Below, in pieces: positions 1-9,386 of a DNA stretch of 64,000 nt. Position 1 is the first letter of the stretch. Every line of letters starts with the position of its first letter. This DNA comes from an uncultured Succinivibrionaceae bacterium (GTDB taxonomy: Bacteria > Pseudomonadota > Gammaproteobacteria > Enterobacterales > Succinivibrionaceae), in NCBI GenBank assembly GCA_949286015.1, contig CASEBB010000003.1, positions 1 through 64,000 on the forward strand. The letters run 5' to 3'. Both the position numbers and the translations under genes were made by a program. Below the pieces are notes generated by a model. The model had not been told where the DNA came from. It ran no database searches and saw only the letters and a program-made list of their open reading frames with translations.

Positions 1-553
1 CCATCAAGATAAACCGCTAATACAAGCCATCCAATAGTGATCTTCAAAGTAGATCGCTGATCGGTGTGGCTCGGTAAATACTTTTGAACTTCATCACTAA
101 AGACCTACTGTTACGCCTCTTTGTGTGGGGGCTTAGAGTGGCTTCCTCTTACTCTTCTTGTCCTCTCACCGCGCCGCCACAGGACTACACCGCCACGCCT
201 GTGCCAAAACGCAACATCTCCGTAACTTCTCCGTAACTGCACCACAACTTCTTTTCACCCGCCATTACCACGTTTCGCCTATCGCAACATAGCCTCTTTT
301 GCTCAAATGCGCAAAATGAGAACTGGCCCCCATTTTTATGCACAACTACCCAAACTATGCGCATCTCTTTGCCAAAAGTGCGTACATCATCAAAATTAAC
401 GAGCGCAAATTTTCGTATGCTAAGGCGACACATGGCCCCCTTTTCAGGTGGCCTCCCCCATACATCTTCCTAAACTTAAGGAAAGAACCACGTCGCATAA
501 TGCATCGCGACATGGGGCGCTCACGAATTACTCAGGTTAAGAGGTAACTGCGT
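1..553. other. Non-coding leader upstream of glgC
   Basis: No convincing gene is seen. The open frames here have no ribosome binding site and no family resemblance. The 3' half is AT-richer than the flanking coding DNA and probably holds the glgC promoter, but no clear -35/-10 pair stands out. Confidence 0.5.
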
Positions 554-1798
554 ATGTCAGGAGTTTTGGGAATGATCCTCGCTGGTGGCGAGGGCACGCG
601 TTTAATGCCACTCACCAAGTCGCGCTCTAAGCCTTCTGTGCCTTTCGGCGGCAGCTATCGCTTAATCGACTTCGTGCTGAATAACTTCGTTAACTCCGGC
701 ATCCTGCGCCTGTACGTTATCACTCAGTACAAGTCCCAGTCCCTTTATATGCACTTAAAGAACGGCTGGACGGTCTCCGGTATTCCTGGCTGCTTCATCG
801 ACCCAATCCCAGCCCAGATGCGTACCGGTAAAGAGTGGTACCAAGGCACCGCCGACGCTATCTACCAAAACTTAACCTTCATCGAGGATCAGTATCCTGA
901 TGATGTCTGCGTGTTCGGCTCTGACCACATCTACAAGATGGACATCCGTCAGATGCTGCACTACCACGCCTCCAATAAGGCCAGCCTCACCGTCGCTGCT
1001 ATCCGCCTGCCATCTAAGCTCTGTGCTAAGGCCTTCGGCGTCATCGAGGTCGACCAAGCCGGCCGCATGATCGGCTTCGAAGAGAAGCCAGAAGTGCCAA
1101 AGGAGATTCCTGGCGATCCAGGCTACTCCTTAGTGTCGATGGGTAACTACATCTTCAACGCTAAGGTCTTAAGCCACGAGCTGCGCGTCGATGCTGAGGA
1201 TCCAAACTCCTCCCACGACTTCGGTAAGGACATCATCCCTAAGCTCTTCCCACGTGGCAACGTCTTCGTCTACGACCTCTCCAATAACACCATTGAGGGT
1301 GAGCCATCTGAGGTGTACTGGCGTGACGTCGGCTCCATCGACGCCTACTGGGATGCCCACATGGATCTGCTGGTTCCTAATGCGCCATTTACCTTAATGA
1401 ACTTAAAGTGGCCATTACACACCTTCTACCCACCTCTTCCACCAGCCCACTTCTCTGACACCAAGCAGAACCAATCGGTAGTCTCGCAATCGATGATCTC
1501 TGCCGGTTGCAACATCGACGGTGCCAAGATCAACAAGAGCGTCTTAGGCTTCCGCTGCGAGGCTCACGACGGTTCCTTAGTTGAGGAGTCGGTGTTAATC
1601 GGTGACGTCAAGATCGGCGCTAACTGCAAGGTGCGTCGTGCCATTATCGACCGCGACGTCGAATTAGCCCCTGGCTTCACCTTAGGCTATGACGAAGAGG
1701 CCGATAACAAGATCCTCACCCCAGACAACAAGAATGGCCCACAAAGATCCGCCGGTGGCATCATTGTGATCCCAAAGGGTGTGCGCTTAGGCTTCTAA
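554..1798 (+). CDS. glgC: Glucose-1-phosphate adenylyltransferase (ADP-glucose pyrophosphorylase)
   Basis: Makes ADP-glucose from ATP and glucose-1-phosphate, the committed step of bacterial glycogen synthesis in the cytosol. The 414-residue product is close to the 431 of E. coli GlgC. The N-terminus carries the nucleotide-binding signature AGGEGTRLMPLT (residues 10-21) followed by KPSVPFGG. The sugar-phosphate-binding FEEKP motif lies near residue 176, and the C-terminal third has the left-handed beta-helix character of the family (VLIGDVKIGANC). A GAGG ribosome binding site sits 9 nt before the ATG. glgA follows on the same strand, but about 840 bp of non-coding DNA lies between them, so they may not form a tight operon. 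Family allosteric control (fructose-1,6-bisphosphate, AMP) is likely but cannot be read here. Confidence 0.96.
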   Translation: MSGVLGMILAGGEGTRLMPLTKSRSKPSVPFGGSYRLIDFVLNNFVNSGILRLYVITQYKSQSLYMHLKNGWTVSGIPGCFIDPIPAQMRTGKEWYQGTADAIYQNLTFIEDQYPDDVCVFGSDHIYKMDIRQMLHYHASNKASLTVAAIRLPSKLCAKAFGVIEVDQAGRMIGFEEKPEVPKEIPGDPGYSLVSMGNYIFNAKVLSHELRVDAEDPNSSHDFGKDIIPKLFPRGNVFVYDLSNNTIEGEPSEVYWRDVGSIDAYWDAHMDLLVPNAPFTLMNLKWPLHTFYPPLPPAHFSDTKQNQSVVSQSMISAGCNIDGAKINKSVLGFRCEAHDGSLVEESVLIGDVKIGANCKVRRAIIDRDVELAPGFTLGYDEEADNKILTPDNKNGPQRSAGGIIVIPKGVRLGF

Positions 1799-1856
1799 GC
1801 CCTGTTTAGGTCTCTAAGCTGTGCTTAGTTTTCTAAGCTCCACTTAGTATCTAAGC
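1795..1856 (+). repeat. Serial CTAAGC/GCTTAG mini-hairpins at the glgC stop
   Basis: CTAAGC occurs four times at roughly 19-bp spacing (1795, 1814, 1833, 1851), the first overlapping the stop codon. The units at 1814 and 1833 are each followed by an inverted GCTTAG or ACTTAG, giving 6-bp mini-hairpins in a row. Possible role in 3'-end protection or termination; this is inference. Confidence 0.55.
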
Positions 1857-1867
1857 CCCAACCAAAA

Positions 1868-1895
1868 GAGCGGCAGCAGTGAGTGGCTGCTGCTC
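1868..1895 (+). terminator. GC-rich hairpin downstream of glgC
   Basis: GAGCGGCAGC pairs with GCTGCTGCTC across an 8-nt loop, a 10-bp stem with one G-T pair. No T-tract follows, so it may be a pause or 3'-processing hairpin rather than a true intrinsic terminator. Confidence 0.4.
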
Positions 1896-2641
1896 TCCAT
1901 ACCGTCGCGGGGCCTAAAGCGGCGGTATGGCTAACCGGTTCTTAGGCCGTTAGATCTGTCTAGTCCTACAAAGCCTGCTGCTATTTTTGCCTGAATTTAC
2001 TGAAGATACACCCGTATTGTGCCCTGCACTTTGGTGCCTACACTCAAGTGCCTGTACTTGAGTGCCACGTCCTGAAGTGCCCGCAAGCTCAAAGCTAAGC
2101 TCCCTGTGGAGCCACACGCAAAAGCATGGCTCTATGCCCTGCGCGGTAGGTGCAGTGTGAGCTTGAGTGCGCGTCAAGCGTCTGTCGCATAAAGCGTCTG
2201 TCTGGGGGTAACTTCACTATGGTGCACTCTATCCTTGCTGTACCACAGCGCAAAAAATGCGTAGTAATGCGTAGGCTTTAGGGGCAAAATAAGAGTTACC
2301 ACAGTTTCTGTCTGTGGCCAATGTAAGTTGTGCCCTCACGCCCTACCCACGCCGTTCTTAAGGCCCTTGCGTAGTGCCTACGGTCGCAGCTTACTGGGAA
2401 AAAGTGGTAACTCCCTGCGGGCTTACCGCCATGATCCCGAGTAAAGCACTAATTCCACTTTGACCGTGCTCCTGCACATAGGCCAAAGCTATTAGTGTGG
2501 CCTTACTGCGGAACAATCCACCGGAGCGCTGCAGCCCTTCTACGACTGCACTGAGCTTAGGTAAAACCTTGGCTGTGGGCTAACCACTGGCCTAAGCTTA
2601 GCAAAGCATGGCTCGCCGTTTAGTTAGAGTAAAGGTGAACT
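1896..2641. other. Gap between glgC and glgA
   Basis: No gene is seen in about 750 bp. It contains a perfect 9-bp hairpin, CACTCAAGT/ACTTGAGTG, at 2041-2064. The glgA ribosome binding site (AAAGGTG) lies at its end. Confidence 0.5.
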
Positions 2642-4096
2642 TTGAACATCCTATTTATTTCCTCTGAGGTTGCAGACGTTTATAAAACCGGCGGTCTTGC
2701 TGACGTAGCTAAGGCGTTACCGGCTAACTTAAAGGCAAATGGCCATAATGTCCGTGTAGTTATGCCTGGCTACACCATTATCAAGGGCTATGAAAACTTC
2801 CCTATCATTGGCCACTCTAGCCTTAACCCAAACACCGATCGCCAAATTGACTACTCCATTCGTAGCACCAAGATCGGCAATGACCTTGAAGTCTGGCTCT
2901 TAGACTGCCCTCGCTACTACGATCGCACCTCGATCTACGGCGATAACAACCAAGCATATTGGGACAATGGTGAGCGCTTTGCGTTCTTAGCCGCTGCTGC
3001 TTTAGACGCCGCTCGTACCTTAGACTTTAAGCCAGATATCGTCCACTGCAACGACTGGCACGCTGGCTTAACCCCAATGATCCTGCGCATCAAGTATGGC
3101 GCAGATCCATTCTTTGATAAGACCCGCTCGATCATCACCGTCCACAACGGTGCCTTCCAAGGCGTCTTTGATCGTGGTCAGATCTACTTAGTCCCAGAGA
3201 TCTGCAATGTCTACAATGACATGATCTCGCAGGGCTCCTACATCAATTTCTTAAAGTGTGGCGTCTTCTACGCTGACAAGATCACTGCCGTGTCGCCAGG
3301 TTATGCCCAAGAGCTGACCACCTACTTAGGCGGCCACGGTATGACCATCAACTTCCAAAACCGTGCTGCTGACCTCGTCGGTATCATCAATGGCTGCGAT
3401 TACAGCGATTGGGATCCTGCTACCGATAAGTACCTCAAGATCCAGTACGACATCAACACCTTAGAAGAGAAGATCTTAGGCAAGTACCTCCTGCAAAAGG
3501 AGTTAGGCCTGCCAATGTGCGACGACCCAATTTACGGTATGGTCGCGCGTTTAACCGATCAAAAGGGTGTTGGCCTCTTAATCCCTATCATTGAGCAGTT
3601 CTTACGTCACCGCGTGCAGATTGTCATTGAGGGTACCGGCGATCCAAACTTAGCTAAGCAACTCCACGAGATTGCTGACCGCCACCCAGACAAGATGATC
3701 TTCCGCTCGGTGTACGATAACGCCTTAGCGCACCAGATCGAGGCGGCAGCCGACTTCTTCTTAATGCCATCGATCTTTGAGCCATGCGGCCTCAACCAGA
3801 TGTACTCCTTAGCCTACGGTACTATCCCAATTGTCCGTGGCGTGGGTGGCCTGCGTGATACGGTGACCAACTACGATACCGATCAGCAAAATGGTAACGG
3901 CTTTATCTTCTGGGATCCAAACCCAGAGGAGCTCTTAAGCTGCTTACGTCGTACTCTGATCTTCTATCTGGAGGATCCTGTCGAGATGCAGCGTCTGCGC
4001 TTAAACGCTATGCGCGTGCGCTTTGGCTGGGAAGAGTCCTGCAAGAAGTACGAGGATCTGTACAAAGAGGCCTTAGCCAAGCCAAAGTGGTGGTAA
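2642..4096 (+). CDS. glgA: Glycogen synthase (ADP-glucose type, GT5)
   Basis: Transfers glucose from ADP-glucose to the non-reducing end of a growing alpha-1,4-glucan. The 484-residue product fits the family (477 in E. coli). The N-terminal ADP-glucose-binding motif KTGGLADV starts at residue 15. The C-terminal donor-site motif EPCGLNQMYSLAYGTIPIV is present, followed by GVGGLRDTV, as in GT5 enzymes. The start is TTG, chosen because MNILFISSEV aligns with the family N-terminus and AAAGGTG lies just upstream. It works downstream of GlgC. No branching enzyme (glgB), phosphorylase or debranching enzyme gene is in the window. Confidence 0.96.
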   Translation: MNILFISSEVADVYKTGGLADVAKALPANLKANGHNVRVVMPGYTIIKGYENFPIIGHSSLNPNTDRQIDYSIRSTKIGNDLEVWLLDCPRYYDRTSIYGDNNQAYWDNGERFAFLAAAALDAARTLDFKPDIVHCNDWHAGLTPMILRIKYGADPFFDKTRSIITVHNGAFQGVFDRGQIYLVPEICNVYNDMISQGSYINFLKCGVFYADKITAVSPGYAQELTTYLGGHGMTINFQNRAADLVGIINGCDYSDWDPATDKYLKIQYDINTLEEKILGKYLLQKELGLPMCDDPIYGMVARLTDQKGVGLLIPIIEQFLRHRVQIVIEGTGDPNLAKQLHEIADRHPDKMIFRSVYDNALAHQIEAAADFFLMPSIFEPCGLNQMYSLAYGTIPIVRGVGGLRDTVTNYDTDQQNGNGFIFWDPNPEELLSCLRRTLIFYLEDPVEMQRLRLNAMRVRFGWEESCKKYEDLYKEALAKPKWW

Positions 4097-4157
4097 GCCA
4101 GCCCTTATAGTGGCTTAAAGCCACCAAGGGCTTAAAGCCACATAAACTCCCCCACAG

Positions 4158-4191
4158 CAAAGGAGCAGATGCGTCAGCATTTGCTCCTTTG
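4158..4191 (+). terminator. Intrinsic terminator of glgA
   Basis: CAAAGGAGCA pairs with TGCTCCTTTG, extended inwards by ATGC/GCAT around a GTCA loop, and is followed by TTGCGTTT. The long stem 61 nt after the glgA stop makes a terminator likely despite the imperfect T-tract. Confidence 0.65.
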
Positions 4192-4242
4192 TTGCGTTTA
4201 GGGCATCATAAGCGCTCTTTGGCATGATTGTGACCTTTATCT

Positions 4243-4469
4243 CCGACCGTGAGGAGGTCTGGGATAATTTTGGTCAAGCTGATAAACACACGGTTTATGG
4301 GCATGCATCAGACTATCTCGAGGTAACACTTGAGCACAAAGTAATGCACTTTACCTCAGTTTTGTGGCATAAGTCCCCTTGCTTTGGCCCATATTACCTT
4401 TAAGTAGGTGACCAAGAAACGCCTTATTTATGGGGTTTATAAAATTAGCTTAGACCTCCTCACGGTCGG
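4243..4469. mobile_element. 227-bp MITE-like element (family C) with 18-bp inverted ends
   Basis: The ends are a perfect 18-bp inverted repeat, CCGACCGTGAGGAGGTCT (4243-4260) against its complement at 4452-4469. The match resumes further in with TAATTTT. Directly outside both ends is TTATCT (4237-4242 and 4470-4475), the appearance of a 6-bp target duplication. No transposase fits inside 227 bp, so it would be non-autonomous. The right end lies 9 nt before the start codon of the next gene. The interior holds one copy of the TATCTCGAGGTA motif (around 4314). Only one copy is seen in the window. Confidence 0.75.
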
Positions 4470-4478
4470 TTATCTCTC

Positions 4479-4928
4479 ATGAAAATCGTGATTCCTACCG
4501 AGCGCAGTACGGCGCTCATTGACACCTTTTTACCAGTGTGGGAGCGCTCTGTGCGCGCCACCCACACCTTCTTAAGTGACGCCGAGATCGCCACCATTAA
4601 GACCTACGTACCTGAGGCCTTTAAGGGTGTACAGCATCTGGTGCTGGCCTATGATGATGATAACGATACCCCTCTGGGCTTTATGGGCATAAACGAGCAC
4701 AACCTCGAGATGCTCTTTTTAGATCCAGCCTATCGTGGTCAGGGCTTAGGCCGCACCTTACTGCAATACGGCATCGACAACTATGGTGTGGACACCTTAG
4801 CTGTAAACGAGCAAAACCCTAGTGCCCGTGGCTTCTACGAGCACATGGGCTTTGTGGTGTTTAAGCGCACGGAGCGCGATGAGCAGGGCGGCCCCTACCC
4901 ACTGCTCTATTTACGCCGCGAGGCCTAA
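4479..4928 (+). CDS. yjaB: GNAT-family N-acetyltransferase, YjaB-like
   Basis: A 149-residue GNAT acetyltransferase using acetyl-CoA; the substrate is not known. The acetyl-CoA loop appears as YRGQGLGRTLL (about residues 87-97) after the beta-strand LEMLFLDPA. The C-terminal VNEQNPSARGFYEHMGF and the ending PYPLLYL resemble E. coli YjaB as I remember it. No Shine-Dalgarno sequence is visible: the bases before the ATG are the end of an inserted mobile element plus TTATCTCTC, so translation may be poor, leaderless, or driven from within the element. The gene is monocistronic and shares a downstream bidirectional terminator with gltX. Family assignment is sure; the YjaB name is less so. Confidence 0.85.
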   Translation: MKIVIPTERSTALIDTFLPVWERSVRATHTFLSDAEIATIKTYVPEAFKGVQHLVLAYDDDNDTPLGFMGINEHNLEMLFLDPAYRGQGLGRTLLQYGIDNYGVDTLAVNEQNPSARGFYEHMGFVVFKRTERDEQGGPYPLLYLRREA

Positions 4929-5011
4929 GCGCCAGCGACTACAACTCTTGGTGGTTAAAAGCGCATCACTTCCTCCGAGATACCGCCTGCTTTACACCAT
5001 CACGCCAGCAA

Positions 5012-5049
5012 CAAAAAAGGCCATGTACTCTCAGCACATGGCCCTTTTG
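5012..5049. terminator. Bidirectional terminator between yjaB-like gene and gltX
   Basis: GGCCATGT pairs with ACATGGCC over a 9-nt loop. An A-run lies on the left and TTTT on the right, so on the minus strand it reads as stem plus TTTTTTGTT (gltX end) and on the plus strand as stem plus CTTTT. The two convergent genes share it. Confidence 0.85.
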
Positions 5050-5125
5050 CTCAGTGACGGTACCCCGCACGCTTGATGCGCTGGATCTTACCTATCTGTG
5101 AGCTTACAGCAGCTCACTACTGCTG

Positions 5126-6544
5126 CTACTTCTGCGAAAACGCAGCAATAGCCTGCTCAATGCGCTTAAAGGCGCGCTCGCGGCCCACCAGCTCCATGGT
5201 GTCACCAATACCAGGAGACGATGGCGTACCCGTCATCGCTAAACGCAGTGGCTGGCCTACCTTTGCCATACCCACCTCATGCTTAGCAGCAACCCCCTCA
5301 AGAGCCTTATCAATAGTAGCGGCTTGCCACTCCGCAGCAGGAATAGCCTGTAAGGTCTCGAGGCTATCCTTTAAGATCTCCACCGAGTTTTCCTTAATCC
5401 ACTTCTTGACGCCAGCTGCATCGTACTCCTTGATGTCCTCAAAATAGCAGCGGGCCTTCTCCGCCATCTCCTTTAAGGTATGAGCACGCTCGCAGTAGTT
5501 CTTCACTACCAGCTCTAAAGCAGGGCCCTCGACCTTATCCGTGTCGATGCCTAAGCGGCCTAAGTGCCACTTGAGCTCCGTGGCGACTTCCTCACGTGGC
5601 AGCGTCTTCATGTAGTGGGCATTGAGCCACTGCAGCTTCTTGGTGTTGAAGCTTGAGGCGGACTTGTTAATCTGCTCTGGGGTAAAGAGCTCGATCATCT
5701 CTGGAACCGAGAAGATCTCCTGATCACCATGACTCCAGCCTAAGCGCACTAAGTAGTTGACTAAGGCCTCAGGTAAGTAGCCCTCTTCACGGTACTGCAT
5801 CACGCTCACAGCACCATGACGCTTGGAGAGCTTGTTACCGTCGTCACCTAAGATCATGGCCACGTGACCAAAGACTGGCTCTTTGACGCCTAAGGCACGG
5901 TAGAGGTTGATCTGACGTGGGGTGTTGTTGACGTGATCATCACCACGAATCACGTGGGTAATACCCATGTCATAGTCGTCGACCACGACGCAGAAATTGT
6001 AAGTCAGCGAACCATCGGAGCGCTGAATAATAAAGTCATCCAGCTCGCTGTTTTGGAACTCGATATGGCCCTTGACCATGTCATCAAACGCGACCACGCC
6101 GGTGTCTGGATTTCTAAAGCGCACCACGTATGGCTCATCTGGGCTGTGCTCAGAGTGGTCATCACGGCAGTGGCCGTCATAACGTGGCTTTAAGCCCTTT
6201 TCCTTTTGCTCGTTGCGCAGGGTCTCTAAGCGCTCTTTGGAGCAGTAGCACTTATAGGCCTTGCCCTCAGCTAAGAGCTGGTCGATCACCTCACGATAGC
6301 GGTCATAGCGCTTCGTCTGGTAGTAAGGGCCCTCATCCCAATTTAAGCGGAGCCACTGCATGGACTCTAAGATAGCGTCGATGGCAGGTTGGGTGGAACG
6401 TTCGCGATCAGTGTCTTCGATGCGCAGTACAAAGGTACCGCCGCAATGACGAGCATAAAGCCATGAAAACAACGCAGTTCTGGCACCACCCACATGCAGA
6501 TAGCCCGTTGGTGATGGCGCAAAACGAGTCTTGACCTTTTCCAT
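5126..6544 (-). CDS. gltX: Glutamyl-tRNA synthetase
   Basis: Charges tRNA-Glu with glutamate (class I aminoacyl-tRNA synthetase). At 472 residues it matches E. coli GltX (471). The HIGH-equivalent site is [12 protein letters not shown] near the N-terminus, and the KMSKS-equivalent is KLSKRHG. The zinc-site region CYCSKER...YDGHC is present as in the enteric enzyme. The frame opens 30 codons further upstream, but the ATG at 6544 is chosen because it has AAGGAA at proper distance and gives the family N-terminus [14 protein letters not shown]. Converges with the yjaB-like gene on a shared terminator; no operon partner. Confidence 0.97.
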   Translation of the reverse strand: MEKVKTRFAPSPTGYLHVGGARTALFSWLYARHCGGTFVLRIEDTDRERSTQPAIDAILESMQWLRLNWDEGPYYQTKRYDRYREVIDQLLAEGKAYKCYCSKERLETLRNEQKEKGLKPRYDGHCRDDHSEHSPDEPYVVRFRNPDTGVVAFDDMVKGHIEFQNSELDDFIIQRSDGSLTYNFCVVVDDYDMGITHVIRGDDHVNNTPRQINLYRALGVKEPVFGHVAMILGDDGNKLSKRHGAVSVMQYREEGYLPEALVNYLVRLGWSHGDQEIFSVPEMIELFTPEQINKSASSFNTKKLQWLNAHYMKTLPREEVATELKWHLGRLGIDTDKVEGPALELVVKNYCERAHTLKEMAEKARCYFEDIKEYDAAGVKKWIKENSVEILKDSLETLQAIPAAEWQAATIDKALEGVAAKHEVGMAKVGQPLRLAMTGTPSSPGIGDTMELVGRERAFKRIEQAIAAFSQK

Positions 6545-7028
6545 CGAAAAAATTCCTTGATCGCTGCAAATCGACTCAGCAGTGAACTGAGCACAGATAA
6601 GCTTTACCGCTCGTGCTGATTGAAGCAGCTGCACTGGCAGCTGGGGGTTGCGCTAGCAAAGCCTAAATTGGGCTATTTTACCACCGAAAGCGCATTGCGG
6701 CTTGAGCTCATGGTGCGCACAAGGAGCGCGCATGGTGCCAAGCCCCAGCCACGTGTACGCTCCTGCATCTTACCCGCGCTCGGGCCCGATCACTACCACT
6801 ACAGGCATTACAGCGCCCGCCCCATTACGACGTCTGCTGCCAAACTGCCAAGTATCGCCAGTCAGCAGCAAGAGCTGACAGCAGGAGGAGGTGATGGTGG
6901 TGCTGGCCACCACATAAGGCTGCCTCAGGATAACTTACTCTGAGGTAGCTCGCTACCCACCATACGCCTGCTATAGCCCTGTGGAGACAGCGTCCCCTTG
7001 GCGACTACTTGCTGCTGTGGTTGGGCTT
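6545..7028. other. Gap between the AAA-ATPase gene and gltX
   Basis: No supported gene. It holds one exact copy of the 14-mer ACAGCGCCCGCCCC (6810-6823) that recurs in three other gaps, and CTCAGGATAACTTACTCTGAGG near 6925-6946 in shorter palindromic pieces. No strong promoter is visible. Confidence 0.5.
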
Positions 7029-8897
7029 TTACGGCTGCATTGGCGACGGCGTTTGCGGCTTTGTCTGCCAATGCACCCTGCCATGCTTCACTTGCTGTTG
7101 GGTCAGCACATTGAGCGGAGGAATGTAGCCCTCATGGTGCTCAATGCCTGCATCTGTTTGCGTCAAGGTGCGCCACGCACAGATCTGATGATCCTTGTCG
7201 CTAATGACCAAGATCACGCCAGTCTGCGGCAAGTCATTATCAGTGAGGTTGCTGCCATAGCCTCTTTCTAAGAGCTGGGTCTCGCCATCGGTAAGACGAG
7301 TGAACTTATGATGCTCAGTTTTTTGTTCGGCACCTAGACGCTTAAGCTCAATAGGATAGAGGTGATCAGGGGTGACAGCCACCAAATCACACCGCCCAAG
7401 GGTGTTCACGACTTCTTCTGAAACCTTAATGAAGTTAGCGCTCAGGAATCTTGCTATGAAGGCACGGTATAGCTCCTCATTGGCATAGTTCAGGATCTTA
7501 GAGTGAATCTTACACAGGATCTGGTTAAGCCTAATGCACATGCACTCGATGTCACCAGCAAGAAGGCTCTTTTGCGCATCAATGCCCTCAGATTTAAGCG
7601 CCTTGCTCTTATCGGCGTCAAAGTTCACCAAGTAGTCGGTCACCACTGGCTCAAATTTTTCTGCCACTTCTTGATTGGTAACACCGCAGTTAAATTCTCT
7701 ATTACTAGATTCAGGGTCACCAGCCAAAGACTTAATGGAGAAGTAGCCAGCCTGCACCAAGAGCTGCTTGAACTTAACGGTGCCGAAGAAAAAAGACTCA
7801 CAAAGCTCATCTTTAGTCAGCGTCAAATGCTGCCGACAAATCTGGCTGAGGTCTTTTTGCTCCATAGGATGGGTGCGCAAGAAAGAAGTTAACGCTACGC
7901 TAGCATTGGCGCTGTTCATCCAAAAGTTATCAAACACCAGCTGCTTGTTAGGCATCAATAATTGAGCAAAGAACCTGTTGATGGAGTACGGACAATACAC
8001 CTTGACCGAGGCATTCTCGTCAAAGCAAAAGCCATCATAATACTGTTCCAGTTGCTCCATTAGCTGCTCTTCGGTAATGTTAAGCTTCTTGGCAGCACAA
8101 GTGATGTGAGGCGCAAAGTTGGTGCGCACTTCATTGTGGGTATAGCCCAGCAAATCCGCCCAATAAGGCTCCATGCTTAAGTCTTGGACATCCTGCCCCG
8201 AAAACAATGATGTTTCACGGTAGCGCATAATACCCGTGATCAACATGAAGCGCACATTTGGCAATAACCGCAACCAAACGTAGAAATCTTTGAGTACCGT
8301 CTTGGCGACGTTATATTTGTCTTGATTGTTTAGGCTGCCAGACAGAGGATCATCCCACTCATCAATAATGAAGACCAGCTCGTGCTGTAGCGCAATCTGG
8401 TTAAATTTGCCTAAGAACCCAGAGAGGGTAACGTCCCTCTGAAAGCTCTCCACCTCAGGAAAACCAGCCTGACAAAAGGCATTGACTACTGCATCTTTAA
8501 GGGACGCCTCAAACTTGCTGATATTATTGCCGCCAATAGCTTTAAAGGAGAGGCTAATCACTGGGTAAACATTAGGTTCTGTCCACAGATCGTAAACGGC
8601 TGTGCCCTCAAACTTACCCTTGCCATGAGCAAACAGCTCATGCAGCATGGAGCACAAGGTGGTCTTACCCATACGCCGTGGGCGGCCAATGAAAACTGCA
8701 TTGTATTCCACAAGCTCTGCCAACTTAGCGGTTTTGTCGACAACCACATAGTCACGGGCTTTGTTCACAAACTTGTTCCACTCTGAAACACCCAACGGGA
8801 TTTTTTGCAGTGCAGAGTCATCCTTAGAGCTTTGCAGTGCAGGCCCCACTAACGTGCGCTCTTGCATTAGTTGCGCTATCGGCTTAAGTCTTAACAT
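7029..8897 (-). CDS. AAA-ATPase with C-terminal PD-(D/E)XK nuclease-like domain
   Basis: A 622-residue protein of the family usually annotated as AAA-ATPase-like plus PDDEXK_9 (formerly DUF1703), common as multiple paralogues in gut anaerobes and of unknown function. The Walker A loop is GRPRRMGKTT (residues 71-80) and Walker B is VFIIDEWDDPL. The C-terminus has GRCDLVAVTPDHLYPIELKR, the expected D...ExK nuclease core. The start is set at the ATG at 8897, which has GAGGTGAG about 5 nt upstream; a GTG 8 codons earlier lacks this. The gene stands alone. It could be a defence or DNA-processing protein, but nothing in the neighbourhood supports a specific role. Confidence 0.85.
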   Translation of the reverse strand: MLRLKPIAQLMQERTLVGPALQSSKDDSALQKIPLGVSEWNKFVNKARDYVVVDKTAKLAELVEYNAVFIGRPRRMGKTTLCSMLHELFAHGKGKFEGTAVYDLWTEPNVYPVISLSFKAIGGNNISKFEASLKDAVVNAFCQAGFPEVESFQRDVTLSGFLGKFNQIALQHELVFIIDEWDDPLSGSLNNQDKYNVAKTVLKDFYVWLRLLPNVRFMLITGIMRYRETSLFSGQDVQDLSMEPYWADLLGYTHNEVRTNFAPHITCAAKKLNITEEQLMEQLEQYYDGFCFDENASVKVYCPYSINRFFAQLLMPNKQLVFDNFWMNSANASVALTSFLRTHPMEQKDLSQICRQHLTLTKDELCESFFFGTVKFKQLLVQAGYFSIKSLAGDPESSNREFNCGVTNQEVAEKFEPVVTDYLVNFDADKSKALKSEGIDAQKSLLAGDIECMCIRLNQILCKIHSKILNYANEELYRAFIARFLSANFIKVSEEVVNTLGRCDLVAVTPDHLYPIELKRLGAEQKTEHHKFTRLTDGETQLLERGYGSNLTDNDLPQTGVILVISDKDHQICAWRTLTQTDAGIEHHEGYIPPLNVLTQQQVKHGRVHWQTKPQTPSPMQP

Positions 8898-9386
8898 ACA
8901 ACTCACCTCGACAAGATTCACAGTGGCCTCAGTCCGTATAACGACATCTTACCAGTTTTGGCACCTCATGCAGGCCACATAAAAGCGCTTTTCCCTCCAA
9001 CCGCTGAGCAAGCAGTCCTGCCCCCTCATTGTCCCTCACTGGGAGCTATTGGAATGCATGGGCGTTAAGTTAAGCAAAAGCGCTTAAACATCAGCACCAG
9101 CGCCACTTAAAGTGGCTTTTAGGCCAGTCGATTGGCATTTTAGCCTTAAAACCTCTTTTCCTAACCCAAGCGAACCACTAACTTAACGCTCATGATTGGA
9201 ATGTAGGCTACCTGCGCCCTAACAGCTCCCGTCTTTGCCGCCCTATAGCGCCCTCCCCAGTAACGCCCCGCTAACTTTGTGCACCACCGCCAATCCTTTT
9301 GCGCAAAATTTGTTGTATGGCACGCAAAAAGATTTGTCATTACGCTAATATGCCATTATCGCAAGACTCAGGACAGGACGACTACA
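8898..9386. other. Divergent intergenic region between AAA-ATPase gene and ptsI
   Basis: No gene. It contains the complete 138-bp family B element (9057-9194) and, after it, AT-rich DNA with TAATAT near 9346 that could be part of the ptsI promoter. Confidence 0.55.
9057..9194. mobile_element. 138-bp MITE-like element (family B), 16-bp inverted ends, 9-bp target duplication
   Basis: The left end CATGGGCGTTAAGTTA (9057-9072) and the right end, read inwards as CATGAGCGTTAAGTTA (9179-9194), match at 15 of 16 positions. Both ends are flanked by the same 9-bp word ATTGGAATG (9048-9056 and 9195-9203). This is the full signature of a transposed non-autonomous element. A CAT-starting end and a 9-bp duplication would suit an IS4-type transposase (IS231-like ends also begin CATG); that is inference. 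The interior holds no coding frame. Confidence 0.85.

Noticed and set aside
7029-8897. Part of a phage-defence island
   Set aside because: The AAA-ATPase/PD-(D/E)XK protein stands alone between housekeeping genes; no toxin, methylase or other defence gene is near.
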